Assembly (NCBI GenBank): GCA_029266945.1
Contig: JARIED010000023.1
Span: 1 to 34,490 of the forward strand
Reading direction: 5' to 3'
Length of the DNA: 34,490 bases
DNA from: Slackia sp.
GTDB lineage: Bacteria; Actinomycetota; Coriobacteriia; Coriobacteriales; Eggerthellaceae
Each line of letters starts with the position of its first letter. The stretch's first letter is position 1. Shown piece after piece: positions 22,304 through 30,613 of this stretch. Position numbers and translations under genes: made by a program. The notes under the pieces were generated by a model, which was given only the letters and a program-made list of their open reading frames with translations, was not told the DNA's origin and searched no databases.

Positions 22304-23299
22304 TTACTTCAAGGTAGCGTACATGACAGCCTTGATGGTGTGCATGCGGTTCTCGGCCTCGTCGAAGACCTTGGACTGCTTGGACTCGAAGACCTCGTCC
22401 TCGACCTCCATCTCGGTGATGCCGAACTGCTCGGCCTTCTCGGCACCGATGGTGGTGTTGGTGTCGTGGAAGGCGGGCAGGCAGTGCAGGAAGATAGCCT
22501 CGGGCTTAGCCATGGCCATGACTTCCTTGGTGACGCGGTAGGCCTTCAGGCGCTCGATGCGCTCAGCCCAGACCTCGTCGGGCTCGCCCATGGAAACCCA
22601 AACGTCGGTGTAGATGACGTCGGCGCCGGTGCAGGCTTCCTTGACATCCTCGGTGAGGGTGATGGTGCAGCCATTCTCGGCAGCGATCGGCTTGCAAGCC
22701 TCGAGCACGTCGTCGGCAGGCATGTCGTCCTTAGGACCACAAGCGACGAAGTTCATGCCCAGCTTGGCGCAAACGACCATGAGGGAGCGAGCAACGTTGT
22801 TCTTGCAGTCGCCCATGAACACCAGGGTACGGCCCTTGATGTCGTAGTTGAAGTTCTCCTGAACGGTCAGGATGTCGGCGAGCATCTGGGTGGGATGCCA
22901 CTCGGTGGTCAGGCCATTCCAGACAGGAACGCCGGCGTTAGCGCCGAGGTCCTCGACGTCGGTCTGAGCGAAGCCGCGGAACTCGATACCGTCATAGAAG
23001 CGGCCGAGAACGCGAGCGGTGTCCTCGATGGACTCCTTCTTGCCCATCTGAGAGCTGCCCGGATCGAGGTAGGTAACGCCCATGCCGAGGTCCATAGCGC
23101 CAACTTCGAAAGCGCAACGGGTACGGGTGGAAGTCTTCTGGAAGAGCAGAACGATGTTCTTGCCCTCGAGGTAACGGTGGGGCACACCTGCGCGCTTCAT
23201 GTCCTTGAAGTTCTTGGACAGCTTGAGCAGGTATTCGATCTCCTCAGTGGAGAAGTCGAGAAGCCTCAGGAAGTTGCGACCGCTGAGATTGACACCCAT
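22304..23299 (-). CDS. arcB: Catabolic ornithine carbamoyltransferase
   Basis: A 331-residue enzyme that splits citrulline with phosphate into ornithine and carbamoyl phosphate when acting in the arc pathway. The carbamoyl phosphate motif STRTR is at residues 57-61, followed by [20 protein letters not shown]. Later signatures are [23 protein letters not shown] and the ornithine/catalytic [10 protein letters not shown]. Its place between arcA and arcC shows the catabolic role. Start ATG 23299 follows AAAGGA. Two hairpins at 23318-23398 fill the gap to arcA. Confidence 0.96.
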   Translation of the reverse strand: MGVNLSGRNFLRLLDFSTEEIEYLLKLSKNFKDMKRAGVPHRYLEGKNIVLLFQKTSTRTRCAFEVGAMDLGMGVTYLDPGSSQMGKKESIEDTARVLGRFYDGIEFRGFAQTDVEDLGANAGVPVWNGLTTEWHPTQMLADILTVQENFNYDIKGRTLVFMGDCKNNVARSLMVVCAKLGMNFVACGPKDDMPADDVLEACKPIAAENGCTITLTEDVKEACTGADVIYTDVWVSMGEPDEVWAERIERLKAYRVTKEVMAMAKPEAIFLHCLPAFHDTNTTIGAEKAEQFGITEMEVEDEVFESKQSKVFDEAENRMHTIKAVMYATLK

Positions 23300-23317
23300 G
23301 TTGTTATCCTTTCTTCC

Positions 23318-23398
23318 TAGAGACCAAACCCATATTGGTCTCTAAATGGCAATGAAGAACAGAAGAGTGCGGCCCCGCTTGAAAACGGGCGGGGCCGC
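23318..23398 (-). promoter_or_regulatory. Two hairpins in the arcA-arcB gap
   Basis: GCGGCCCCGC (23369-23378) and its exact complement at 23389-23398 form a 10-bp GC-rich stem nine bases after the arcA stop. TAGAGACCAA (23318-23327) and TTGGTCTCTA (23335-23344) form a second perfect 10-bp stem just before the arcB ribosome site. No T-tract follows the first one (reverse strand ACTCTTCTG). Likely roles are partial termination or protection of the upstream arcA message. Confidence 0.65.
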
Positions 23399-23406
23399 GA
23401 AAATGC

Positions 23407-24654
23407 TTAGAGATCCTCGCGCTGGAAAGGCATGCTCATGCAACGCGGGCCGCCACGACCACGGGACAGCTCGGCAGAGGGCATGACCAGAAGGTTGAGG
23501 CCTTCCTTGTAGAGAACGTCATTGGTGACGTTGTTGCGCTGGTACACCACGATGGTGCCCGGCTCGACGCACAGCGTGTTGGAGCCGTCATTCCACTGCT
23601 CGCGAGCAGCAGCGATCGGGTCGCCGCCACCGCAGGGGATAAGCTTGATGCCGTCAACGCCGGTGGCGTACTCGAGAATCTTCTCGAGGGAGTCGGTGTG
23701 CTCCTTGATGTCGACCTCACCCTGGGTTGCGCCCTTGGTCAGCTCGAAGACGCGCAGGGTGCCCATGATGGCGGGGTGAATCGTGAACTTGTCGACGTCG
23801 ATCTGAGTGAAGACCGTGTCGAGGTGCATGAATGCACGGCAGTTCGGGATATCGAACGCGAAAATCTTCTCGATCTCGCAACCCTCGGTCTTCCAGAAGA
23901 TGTTCTGGGCGAGGATATCGATAGCAGCAGCCTGGGTACGCTGGGAGATGCCGACAGCCAGAGCCTTGTTGCTGAGGTTCAGGATATCGCCGCCCTCGAT
24001 GTGGGAAGCCGCGTCACGGCGGAACCACAGCGGGGTGTCAGCATAATCCGGGTGATACTTGAAAATGTACTTGCCGTACAGGGTCTCGCGGTTACGCGTG
24101 ACAGCGTACATACGGTTCAGGCTGACGCCGTTGCCAACGCAGGCGAACGGGTCGCGGGTGAAGTACAGGTTGGGCATCGGGTCGATGATCAGATCGCTCT
24201 CTTTGTCGCTGTGAGCGCTGACCATGTCGTCGAGGGTAGCGGAAGAAGCGTGGGGCAGGTCGATCTCGCTCTTGGCGACGCCAGCCATGGTCTTCTTCAC
24301 GAACTCGAAGTCATCCTCGATGGAGTTGAGGTACTCACGGACGATAGCAGGCATAGCCTGGCCCTTGATACCGGCCTCCTCGATGTACTGGTCGAGGAAC
24401 TCCTCGCGAGCACCCGGATGAGCCTTGAAAGCCTCGGCGACGAGCTGCTCGAGGTAGAGAACCTCGGTGCCCTGCTCGCGCAGAATTTCAGCGAAACGGT
24501 CGTGCTCGGCCTGAGCAACCTCCAGGAACGGCACGTCGTCGAACAGCAGACGCTCGAGCTCGTCAGGAGGAAGGTTCAGCAGTTCGTCGCCAGGACGATG
24601 CAGGCAAACCTTCTTCAGCTTACCGATTTCGCTCGTTACATGAATACCCTTCAT
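23407..24654 (-). CDS. arcA: Arginine deiminase
   Basis: A 415-residue enzyme that converts arginine to citrulline and ammonia, the first step of the pathway. The start ATG 24654 follows AAGGAGG by six bases; the longer open frame upstream is leader sequence. Family signatures are HVTSEIGKLKKVCLHRPG at the N-terminus, PNLYFTRDPFACVGNGVSLNRM, HIEGGDILNLSNKALAVGIS, HLDTVFTQID and the C-terminal catalytic Cys in SRGRGGPRCMSMP. Length is normal. It is first in the arc operon, with a long AT-rich regulatory stretch upstream and a 7-bp hairpin (24678-24684 with 24696-24702) in the leader. Confidence 0.97.
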   Translation of the reverse strand: MKGIHVTSEIGKLKKVCLHRPGDELLNLPPDELERLLFDDVPFLEVAQAEHDRFAEILREQGTEVLYLEQLVAEAFKAHPGAREEFLDQYIEEAGIKGQAMPAIVREYLNSIEDDFEFVKKTMAGVAKSEIDLPHASSATLDDMVSAHSDKESDLIIDPMPNLYFTRDPFACVGNGVSLNRMYAVTRNRETLYGKYIFKYHPDYADTPLWFRRDAASHIEGGDILNLSNKALAVGISQRTQAAAIDILAQNIFWKTEGCEIEKIFAFDIPNCRAFMHLDTVFTQIDVDKFTIHPAIMGTLRVFELTKGATQGEVDIKEHTDSLEKILEYATGVDGIKLIPCGGGDPIAAAREQWNDGSNTLCVEPGTIVVYQRNNVTNDVLYKEGLNLLVMPSAELSRGRGGPRCMSMPFQREDL

Positions 24655-25103
24655 GTGAGCCTCCTTTTTCCTCTCTCTTGTCGGTCTTCCCAAATCCGAC
24701 AAAACCATCATCGCCGCCGGCAACGGAAAATGCAAGCTGTTTTTTTATTGTCGTGACCTGGACAAACTCAATTTATTGCATCTTCTTTTCAATTTATCCA
24801 AAACCTAGTCCGTTTTTAGGTCGATACCGGATAAATTCACGGTAATTTGAATCATAAATTTTCCACTACTCGCTTTCTAGCGATGTTTTCGATGCGAATC
24901 GGAGGCCCGAAACGATCGTTTATTCAAAATGAGGCCTTTATCATGAATATATGCATTGCTTTTTCCCTCAAAAACGGCTTTTGTTCGATTTTATTTCAAA
25001 ATTTGCATCAATTAATGATATATCAGAAATTTATGACATTTATTGCATATTAATAGTTATTAATGCAGAAATAGAATGTAAACCGACGTTAATTTATGAC
25101 ATT
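24655..25103 (-). promoter_or_regulatory. AT-rich repeat island and leader upstream of arcA
   Basis: No gene is supported. The 7-mer AATTTAT recurs in direct or inverted form six times: at 24770, 24791, 24831 (inverted), 24854 (inverted), 25028 and 25091. Two are part of a dyad, AATTTATCC at 24791-24799 and its complement at 24829-24837, with inner ACCTA and TAGGT. The first two direct copies, CAATTTAT, are 21 bases apart, two helical turns. AATTTATGACATT is repeated exactly at 25028-25040 and 25091-25103, and TTTATTGCAT at 24772 and 25039. Two weak leftward promoters are possible: TTGAGT/TAAAAA and TTGCAT/GATGAT. The binding factor is unknown; ArgR or a CRP-like ArcR are reasonable guesses from arc biology. 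Confidence 0.5.
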
Positions 25104-25143
25104 ATTTCTACAGGATCGATAGGAAAAGACGCAAGTGGATTCC

Positions 25144-25165
25144 GTGGCGCCCCCAACGGCGCCAC
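25144..25165. repeat. Isolated GC-rich hairpin within the AT-rich island
   Basis: GTGGCGCC (25144-25151) and GGCGCCAC (25158-25165) form a perfect 8-bp stem with a 6-base loop and no T-tract on either strand. It stands between the repeat island and the small ORF at 25195 and may end that transcript. Confidence 0.45.
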
Positions 25166-25194
25166 CGGTAATTTCTACGCGTATAAAAGTACGT

Positions 25195-25305
25195 TCACTC
25201 CTCGTCAACATTATGTTGTTCTCTTATAATATTCATTATATTGCATATAAATGCGATATAAATCACCGACCAAGAGAAAAACGCGGCATAAGCGGCAAAC
25301 GGCAT
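25195..25305 (-). CDS. Candidate 36-residue hydrophobic membrane peptide
   Basis: An ORF from ATG 25305 to TGA 25195, nine bases after a strong GAGGAGG site. The peptide begins MPFAAYAAFFSWSVIYIAFI, one membrane helix, and ends in a charged tail (REQHNVDEE). A longer form from ATG 25329 (44 residues) with its own GAGG is possible. It resembles no family I can name. The build (short, one helix, charged end) is that of small membrane regulators or type I toxins. A promoter-like TACAAT and a structured leader lie upstream at 25492-25574. Confidence 0.4.
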   Translation of the reverse strand: MPFAAYAAFFSWSVIYIAFICNIMNIIREQHNVDEE

Positions 25306-25491
25306 GGCATCGAGCCTCCTCAGAAGCATCGCACGCCTCGTCGAGCTCCTTTCTCCCATGATGCTCCACATATGGGGATTCAAGACGCACGAAAGCATCC
25401 TCGAGCCGATTCCCGAGGACAAGCGGCGGCATGTGCAGCCGATCGCTATAGGAGATGAACGTCGTGGAGAAATAAAAAAGCCCCGATAAAG

Positions 25492-25574
25492 ACAGAGGGT
25501 TCTGTTCCCCTCCTATTAACAGAACCCTCATCCTTACCGAAGCTTGTCGCCTCTGTAATGCACAATCAATTGTA
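25492..25574 (-). ncRNA. Candidate structured RNA or leader with promoter
   Basis: A leftward -10 box TACAAT (25574-25569) precedes a folded region. A perfect 12-bp hairpin is formed by 25495-25506 and 25518-25529 (GAGGGTTCTGTT and complement). In addition ACAGAGG (25492-25498) can pair with 25550-25556, which would enclose the hairpin and compete with its base. The hairpin loop, read leftward, contains AATAGGAGGGG. A T-rich stretch (CGGGGCTTTTTT) follows about 20 bases later. It could equally be the terminator of the recR operon. I do not recognise a known riboswitch class. Confidence 0.35.
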
Positions 25575-25724
25575 GCGCTTCGTATGCGGAAAAGAAACTA
25601 CCGATTCTCCAAACATGCATGCAAAAACGCTGTTCAGTCCCTACATGGGCCTGCACACGAGGCGAAAGCGCCCCGAAAAACGCCCGAAAACGCGGCAGAC
25701 GGACGATTCATCGCGAAAAAGCCT

Positions 25725-26321
25725 CTAGAGCGGACGGCGCGACTCGATGGCGCGGCCCAGCGTGATCTCGTCGGCGAATTCGAGGTCGCCTCCCACGGGA
25801 AGGCCGCTTGCGAGGCGCGTCACCTCGATGCCCAAAGGCTTGATCAGGCGAGCCAAATACGCTGCAGTGGTCTCGCCTTCCACATTGGGATTGGTGGCGA
25901 GAACGACCTCGCGCACATCGGTGTCGGCGAGGCGCTTCAGCAGCTCCGCGATATGCAAATCGTCGGGTCCGATGCCGTCCATAGGAGACAAAGCCCCGCC
26001 GAGCACATGGTACACACCCGAAAACGCGGCCGTACGCTCGATTGCGGCGATATCGCGCGGCTCGCTTACCACGCATATCACCGATTCGTCGCGCCTGCGG
26101 GAAGCGCACACCTCGCAAAGCTCCCCTTCTGCGTAATTGAAGCATCGCGAACAGAAATGCACGGTGTTTTTCACCTCGACGATGGCATCGGCCAGACGCA
26201 GCACCGTCTCGCGATCGGAATTCAGCATCCAGTACGCGATGCGCTGGGCGCTTTTGGGGCCGACGCCCGGCATACGCTCGAGCTCGTCGAGAAGCTTCTG
26301 GATGGCAGGAGCCGATTCCAC
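25725..26321 (-). CDS. recR: Recombination mediator RecR
   Basis: A 198-residue DNA repair protein that works with RecF and RecO to load RecA. The N-terminal helix-hairpin-helix (ELERMPGVGPKSAQRIAYW) is followed by a C4 zinc finger (FCSRCFNYAEGELCEVC, residues about 56-72). A Toprim domain runs from VICVVSEPRDIAAIE through YHVLGGALSPMDGIGPDDL to EVVLATNPNVEGETTA. The C-terminus is GLPVGGDLEFADEITLGRAIESRR. All are standard. The start is GTG 26321, ten bases after the ybaB stop codon, with a weak ribosome site. Confidence 0.96.
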   Translation of the reverse strand: MESAPAIQKLLDELERMPGVGPKSAQRIAYWMLNSDRETVLRLADAIVEVKNTVHFCSRCFNYAEGELCEVCASRRRDESVICVVSEPRDIAAIERTAAFSGVYHVLGGALSPMDGIGPDDLHIAELLKRLADTDVREVVLATNPNVEGETTAAYLARLIKPLGIEVTRLASGLPVGGDLEFADEITLGRAIESRRPL

Positions 26322-26331
26322 GAAGCGCCCG

Positions 26332-26640
26332 CTACATCAAGCCGGGGATGTTCATGCCGCCGGTAGCGGCATTGATGCGCTGGGAACCCTGGGCGGAAAC
26401 GGCGCGCAGAGCCTCGTTGACGGCGGCGGTGACGATGTCCTGCAGCATCTCGACGTCGTCGGGGTCGACGGCAGACGGATCGATCGAGATGGACTGAATC
26501 GTCATATCGCCCTGAGCGACGACCTTGACCATACCGCCGCCTGCGGTGGCCTCTGCGGTCATCGTCTTGATCTCTTCCTGAGCCTTAGCGAGCTCGGCCT
26601 GCATCTTCTGCGCCTGACGCATCATTGCCTTCATATCCAT
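26332..26640 (-). CDS. YbaB/EbfC family nucleoid-associated protein
   Basis: A 102-residue protein. ATG 26640 lies seven bases after AAGGAG. It begins MDMKAMMRQAQKMQAELAKAQ, a coiled-coil-like helix, and continues through the conserved core VKVVAQGDMTIQSISIDPSAVDP and LQDIVTAAVNEALRAV. YbaB/EbfC proteins are small dimers that bind DNA as tweezers; the exact cell role is unsettled. The gene order dnaX-ybaB-recR is widely conserved. A separate promoter (26706-26734) and the terminator after dnaX suggest it starts its own transcript with recR. Confidence 0.93.
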   Translation of the reverse strand: MDMKAMMRQAQKMQAELAKAQEEIKTMTAEATAGGGMVKVVAQGDMTIQSISIDPSAVDPDDVEMLQDIVTAAVNEALRAVSAQGSQRINAATGGMNIPGLM

Positions 26641-26705
26641 GACGGTTCTCCTTTTTTCTCTTGGGGCCGCCCTGCGTATGCCGAGCGACAGCGCAACCGT
26701 ATGCG

Positions 26706-26734
26706 CATATATATAGGTAGAAAGACTAACACAA
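26706..26734 (-). promoter_or_regulatory. Promoter of ybaB-recR
   Basis: Reverse strand TTGTGT (26734-26729), 17 bases, TATATG (26711-26706). It lies about 65 bases before the ybaB start, within a small AT-rich stretch and after the dnaX terminator. Confidence 0.65.
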
Positions 26735-26801
26735 CGATACGGGAGGACGCATCGGCTGCACGAAAGCGCCGGGCGCAGACTCCCGATCGCGCACACGAAG
26801 A

Positions 26802-26831
26802 AAGGCGCCGACGAATCATCGCCGGCGCCTT
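26802..26831 (-). terminator. Terminator after dnaX
   Basis: Reverse strand AAGGCGCCG and CGGCGCCTT form a 9-bp stem with a 12-base loop, followed by TCTTCG. The T-tract is short, so some read-through into ybaB is possible. Confidence 0.65.
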
Positions 26832-26842
26832 CGTTGCGAAAG

Positions 26843-29584
26843 CTAGTGCTCTTCTTTCACATCCTCGAACGCAACCCCGAACGAACCGAAGATATCGGCC
26901 ACGTCCATCGCGTCGGCTGCGGGAGCGCTCGCAGGCTCAGGTGCCGGCGCAGGTTGCGCAGCACCGCCGATGCCCACAGCCATCGCGCGCGAAGCGAACG
27001 GATTCGGGCGCGCGGGCGCCGACGCGGGCTCGGGCACCGAAGGCGCGTCGGCCGGTGCGGATGGGGCTTCGACGACGCCGTCGGGCACGAAGCCCTTCTG
27101 CAGACGCGGCATCGGAGCCGGCTCCGGCGCGGAATCGCCCTCGCCGGACGTTTCCTGCTTGCGTACGGCCGGCGCCTTCTTCGCGTCGGCGACGCCGGGC
27201 CATCCCGTGGGCACGATCATGTTCTTGGCGCGCTTCTTGGGAGAGGGCATCGAATCGAACCCAAGCTCTTTGCCTACGATATACGGGTCGACCGGATCGG
27301 GACCCTGAACCGAAAGGTCATAGGAGACTTCAGGCTCGGGATCCCCAGAAGTGACGGCAGACCCAGCGGAATCAGGAGCGGACGCCGGCTGAGCATTCGA
27401 AGAGGCAGGCTCGGCGGCATGCGGCGTGCGTTCGACGACAGCCGCGGCGCGCGTAGCGGCCCCGACCTTGCGCGAAGGACGAGAAAGCTCTTCTTTCGAC
27501 GGCTCGACAGGCGCAGGGGCGGGCGTCGAGGGAACGGGCGAGTCCTCATAGCCGCCCCACGGAGCATAGGACTCGACATCGACATCGGAATACGGAACCA
27601 CGTCGGCGTCGTCGTAAGGAACGGCGTCGTCGACGGTGTATGAGGGAGCCTGCGCAGCAGCCTGAGGCATCGGCGCCGAAGCCGCAGGCTGCGAAGCGCC
27701 GACGGACGCGGGGGCGGGAGCCGCGGCACGCATCGCTGCAGCACGGGCCATTGCGGCGCGCGCGGGAGACGACGCGCCTTCTCCTTGCGTGATGGCGAAC
27801 GGAACAGGTGCGCCGAACGCGACTTCGAGCGACGCAGCGATCGCGGCCGAGATATCCGGCTTCTGCGCGGCCGAGTATGCGAAGCTGTTCTCGCGAGAGA
27901 ACTCGATGAACAAGCCCTCTCCCCCATCCTGCGCGACGATACGCGCCGAAAGCATCAACGCGCCGTACGCCGCACGACGGCGTTTCAAATCCGCAATCGC
28001 GGCCTGCCACCCGCGCTGCAGCGCAGACGGGTCGTCGATCTTCGCTCGGACGTCGTCCGGCAAAGACCCGGCAGCCTGCTGCGGCGAGGAAGGCGCGGCC
28101 TGATTCGTCGCAGACACGGGCGTCGCGGCGGGAACGGGAGCCGCAGAAGGCGCGCTTTCGACAGGCGCAGCGGCTTTCGCCGCGCGGCGCTGTTCAAGCT
28201 GGGCATGAAATGCCGCAGACCTATCGGCGGCCTCGGAAGCGCGCGCAGGAGCAGGCGCAGCCGATGCCGTAGGCGCGGAAGCCGCGGCGGACAGCGGACG
28301 ATACCCGCTCGCCACGGGCGGCACAGACGCCGGAGCCGCGGCGCGGGAAGCCTCAGCGCGCGACGAATCCTGCGCGCGACCAGACGTCGGGGCAGAAGGC
28401 GTCGGGGCGGGCGCAGGCATCGATGCGGCGGGCGACCCCGAAGCCAACGCCGCCTCGAGCGTCGCCACGCGCGCTGCGAGGGCATCGAGCGTCAGGTCGC
28501 TTTCGGGGCGAACCATGCGCGTCAACGCGATTTCGAAAGAAAGGCGCGGATTGACCGAAGAACGCAATTCGGCGCTCAGATCGCCCAGAACGCGCAGGAC
28601 ATACGCGAGGCGGTCGGGGCCGAACGAGGCGGCCTCTTTCGCCATTGCGGGGCGCGCCGCCTGGGGCGCATCGAGCGCGACGGCGCCGTCGGTCAAGGCG
28701 AGAATATACAGATCGCGCACGTATCCGGCAAGATCGCGTGCGAAGCGGGCCAGGTCGGCTCCCGTTTCCACGTATTCGGACAGCCACGTGAAGCATGCGG
28801 CGGCATCGCGCGCGGCTATCGCGTTCACCACCGTGGACATGTCGTCGGCATCGATGGACCCCAACACGCTTTGCGCCACCTCGACGGTCACCGTGCCGCC
28901 GCCGAACGCGATCAGCTGTTCGAGCGCGGTAAGGGCATCGCGCATGCCGCCCTGAGCGCGATGGGCGATCAGGTCGAGCGCATCGCCCTCGAATTCCACG
29001 CCTTCCGCCACGCAGACGGCGCCCAGGCGCGCGACGATTTCATCGTTCGACAAGCGATGGAAATCGAAACGCTGGCAGCGGGAATGGATGGTTTCGGGGA
29101 CGCGCTGAGGGTCGGTGGTGCACAGCACGAACACCACATGGCTCGGCGGCTCCTCGAGCGTCTTGAGCAGCGCGTTGAACGCCGCCGTAGACAGCATGTG
29201 GACCTCGTCGATGATATATATCTTGTATCGGCCGCGCGTGGGCGCGTATTGGACGCGTCCGATGATCTCCTCGCGCACGTTCTCGACGCCGGTGCGGCTT
29301 GCGGCGTCGAGCTCGCTGACATCGGGGTGCACGCCGTCGGCGATAGCCAAACACTGCTCGCACGTTCCGTCGGGCGAAGGCGTCGGACCGCCGTCGCACA
29401 GAAGCGCCTTCGCCAAAAGGCGGGCCGTGGTGGTTTTACCCGTGCCGCGCGGCCCGCAGAACAGGTAGGCGTGGCTCACCTTGTCGGATTCGATGGCGTT
29501 TTTCAGCGTGCGCTCGATATGGGTCTGTCCCACGACGTCCTCGAACGTCTGAGGGCGGTATTTCCTATACAGTGCTTCTGACAT
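26843..29584 (-). CDS. dnaX: DNA polymerase III subunit gamma/tau
   Basis: A 913-residue clamp-loader subunit. ATG 29584 follows GAGG; an upstream in-frame ATG is not used. Residues 1-370 are the AAA+ clamp-loader core: LYRKYRPQTFEDVVGQ, Walker A GPRGTGKTT (44-52), Walker B IIDEVHML (124-131), sensor 1 VLCTTDP. The zinc module shows only three of the usual four Cys (C63, C75, C78; the fourth place is Asp in PDGTC). The second half (about 400-913) is long and disordered, rich in Ala, Pro and Ser, and much longer than average. It contains one folded segment near 510-620 (WQAAIADLKRRRAAYGALM to VAFGAPVPFAI), the tau domain that contacts the polymerase. No slippery frameshift site stood out. Confidence 0.95.
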   Translation of the reverse strand: MSEALYRKYRPQTFEDVVGQTHIERTLKNAIESDKVSHAYLFCGPRGTGKTTTARLLAKALLCDGGPTPSPDGTCEQCLAIADGVHPDVSELDAASRTGVENVREEIIGRVQYAPTRGRYKIYIIDEVHMLSTAAFNALLKTLEEPPSHVVFVLCTTDPQRVPETIHSRCQRFDFHRLSNDEIVARLGAVCVAEGVEFEGDALDLIAHRAQGGMRDALTALEQLIAFGGGTVTVEVAQSVLGSIDADDMSTVVNAIAARDAAACFTWLSEYVETGADLARFARDLAGYVRDLYILALTDGAVALDAPQAARPAMAKEAASFGPDRLAYVLRVLGDLSAELRSSVNPRLSFEIALTRMVRPESDLTLDALAARVATLEAALASGSPAASMPAPAPTPSAPTSGRAQDSSRAEASRAAAPASVPPVASGYRPLSAAASAPTASAAPAPARASEAADRSAAFHAQLEQRRAAKAAAPVESAPSAAPVPAATPVSATNQAAPSSPQQAAGSLPDDVRAKIDDPSALQRGWQAAIADLKRRRAAYGALMLSARIVAQDGGEGLFIEFSRENSFAYSAAQKPDISAAIAASLEVAFGAPVPFAITQGEGASSPARAAMARAAAMRAAAPAPASVGASQPAASAPMPQAAAQAPSYTVDDAVPYDDADVVPYSDVDVESYAPWGGYEDSPVPSTPAPAPVEPSKEELSRPSRKVGAATRAAAVVERTPHAAEPASSNAQPASAPDSAGSAVTSGDPEPEVSYDLSVQGPDPVDPYIVGKELGFDSMPSPKKRAKNMIVPTGWPGVADAKKAPAVRKQETSGEGDSAPEPAPMPRLQKGFVPDGVVEAPSAPADAPSVPEPASAPARPNPFASRAMAVGIGGAAQPAPAPEPASAPAADAMDVADIFGSFGVAFEDVKEEH

Positions 29585-29643
29585 GGCGCCTCGTCTCCGC
29601 TTCTTCGCAGCCGTTACATCCGGCCGCATTTCCAGTTTCGGCC

Positions 29644-29649
29644 ATTATA
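29644..29649 (-). promoter_or_regulatory. -10 box of the dnaX promoter
   Basis: The reverse strand carries a perfect TATAAT, about 60 bases before the dnaX start. The -35 region at the expected distance is poor. Confidence 0.55.
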
Positions 29650-29740
29650 GAAGAAGGCGGATTACGCCGCGCATATCCCACAGAACGGGTGGAAGCGCAG
29701 GCGCGCCGGCGGCTTCGGGCGCAAGGCCCGTGCGACATAC

Positions 29741-29766
29741 GAAAAAGCCCCGCACGAGGCGGGGCT
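29741..29766 (-). terminator. Terminator of tRNA-Gly
   Basis: Reverse strand AGCCCCGC, five-base loop, GCGGGGCT, followed by TTTTCG. It starts nine bases after the tRNA 3' end. Confidence 0.9.
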
Positions 29767-29774
29767 GGAAGATC

Positions 29775-29850
29775 TGGAGCGGACAACGGGGCTCGAACCC
29801 GCGACCCCAACCTTGGCAAGGTTGTGCTCTACCAACTGAGCCATGTCCGC
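29775..29850 (-). tRNA. tRNA-Gly (anticodon GCC)
   Basis: The reverse strand folds as a 76-nt tRNA with encoded CCA. The acceptor stem begins GCGGACA and ends TGTCCGC, the anticodon stem-loop is CAACC TTGCCAA GGTTG giving GCC, and the T-loop is GTTCGAGCC. A -10-like TACAAT lies at 29875-29870, just past the DedA stop codon. Confidence 0.96.
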
Positions 29851-29887
29851 ATATGTAAGGCGAGGCGGTATTGTACCGGATCGAAGG

Positions 29888-30559
29888 CTACTGCGCCTGA
29901 GATTTTTTCTTTTTCCGCGCATTCATGCCGGCCTTCACCGCACCGATGATAGCAGGCGCGACCGACACGGCGACGATGCCGAGCACGATAAGCTCGAAAT
30001 GCTCCTGAACGAAGGGGATGCCGCCGAAGAAATAGCCCACCAGGACGAACGAGGTGACCCAGGCGAAACCGCCGATCGCATTGAACAGCGTGAATTTACC
30101 GAAGTTCATATGGCCCGTACCCGCGATGAACGGCGCGAACGTACGGAAAAACGGCATGAAACGCGTGATGACGATCGTAAGGCCGCCGTATTTCGCGAAG
30201 AAATGGTCGAGTTTGGCCATGCGTTCGGGCGTAAGGGCTTTGACCTTGCCCGAGTCGATGATGCGCGATCCGAAAAAACGAGCGATCCAGTAGTTCGAAG
30301 TATTGCCCAGGATGGCGGCCGCGTAGAACACGAACAGCGTGGCCCAGACATTCAACCCGCCGCCGTCGGCCGAAAAGACGCCCGCCGCGAACAGCAGGGA
30401 GTCGCCGGGCAAAAACGGGAAGAAGACGAGGCCCGTTTCGACGAACACGATCAAGAACAGAGGGCTGTACACCCAAAAAGGACCGAGCGCCACGATCCAG
30501 CCCGCGATGGCGGCACGCGGATCGGACAGCAGGTCGAGGAAGAACTGGATGATTTCCAT
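29888..30559 (-). CDS. DedA family membrane protein
   Basis: A 223-residue membrane protein from ATG 30559, five bases after AAAGG. The DedA (SNARE-associated) domain is shown by FVETGLVFFPFLPGDSLLF (about residues 40-58), GNTSNYWIARFFG, and the re-entrant-loop motif FFAKYGGLTIVITRFMPFFRTFAPFIAGTG with its key Glu, Arg and Gly positions. Final helices and a basic tail (RKKKKSQ) follow. DedA proteins are lipid transporters; several recycle undecaprenyl phosphate to the inside of the cell. It is preceded by a terminator/antiterminator-like leader and the SRP RNA, and followed by tRNA-Gly. Confidence 0.93.
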   Translation of the reverse strand: MEIIQFFLDLLSDPRAAIAGWIVALGPFWVYSPLFLIVFVETGLVFFPFLPGDSLLFAAGVFSADGGGLNVWATLFVFYAAAILGNTSNYWIARFFGSRIIDSGKVKALTPERMAKLDHFFAKYGGLTIVITRFMPFFRTFAPFIAGTGHMNFGKFTLFNAIGGFAWVTSFVLVGYFFGGIPFVQEHFELIVLGIVAVSVAPAIIGAVKAGMNARKKKKSQAQ

Positions 30560-30613
30560 AGAAGCCTTTCGAGTGGGCGGCTTGCAGGCCGCATGACAAT
30601 GAGGACAACCGCG

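Noticed and set aside
24847..25229. Plus-strand ORFs of 68 and 92 codons in the AT-rich island
   Set aside because: No ribosome sites, and composition follows the AT-rich background; the direct repeats argue for a regulatory role instead.
25304..25489. Plus-strand ORF of 61 codons opposite the small hydrophobic peptide
   Set aside because: It has no ribosome site, while the opposite strand has GAGGAGG at the right distance.
27785..29581. Plus-strand open frame of 598 codons opposite dnaX
   Set aside because: Antisense shadow of a clear DnaX core; the protein is dominated by Arg and Gly with no domain.
29662..29922. Reverse-strand ORF containing AQLVEHNLAKVGVAGSSPVV
   Set aside because: This is the well-known false protein produced by translating a tRNA-Gly gene.
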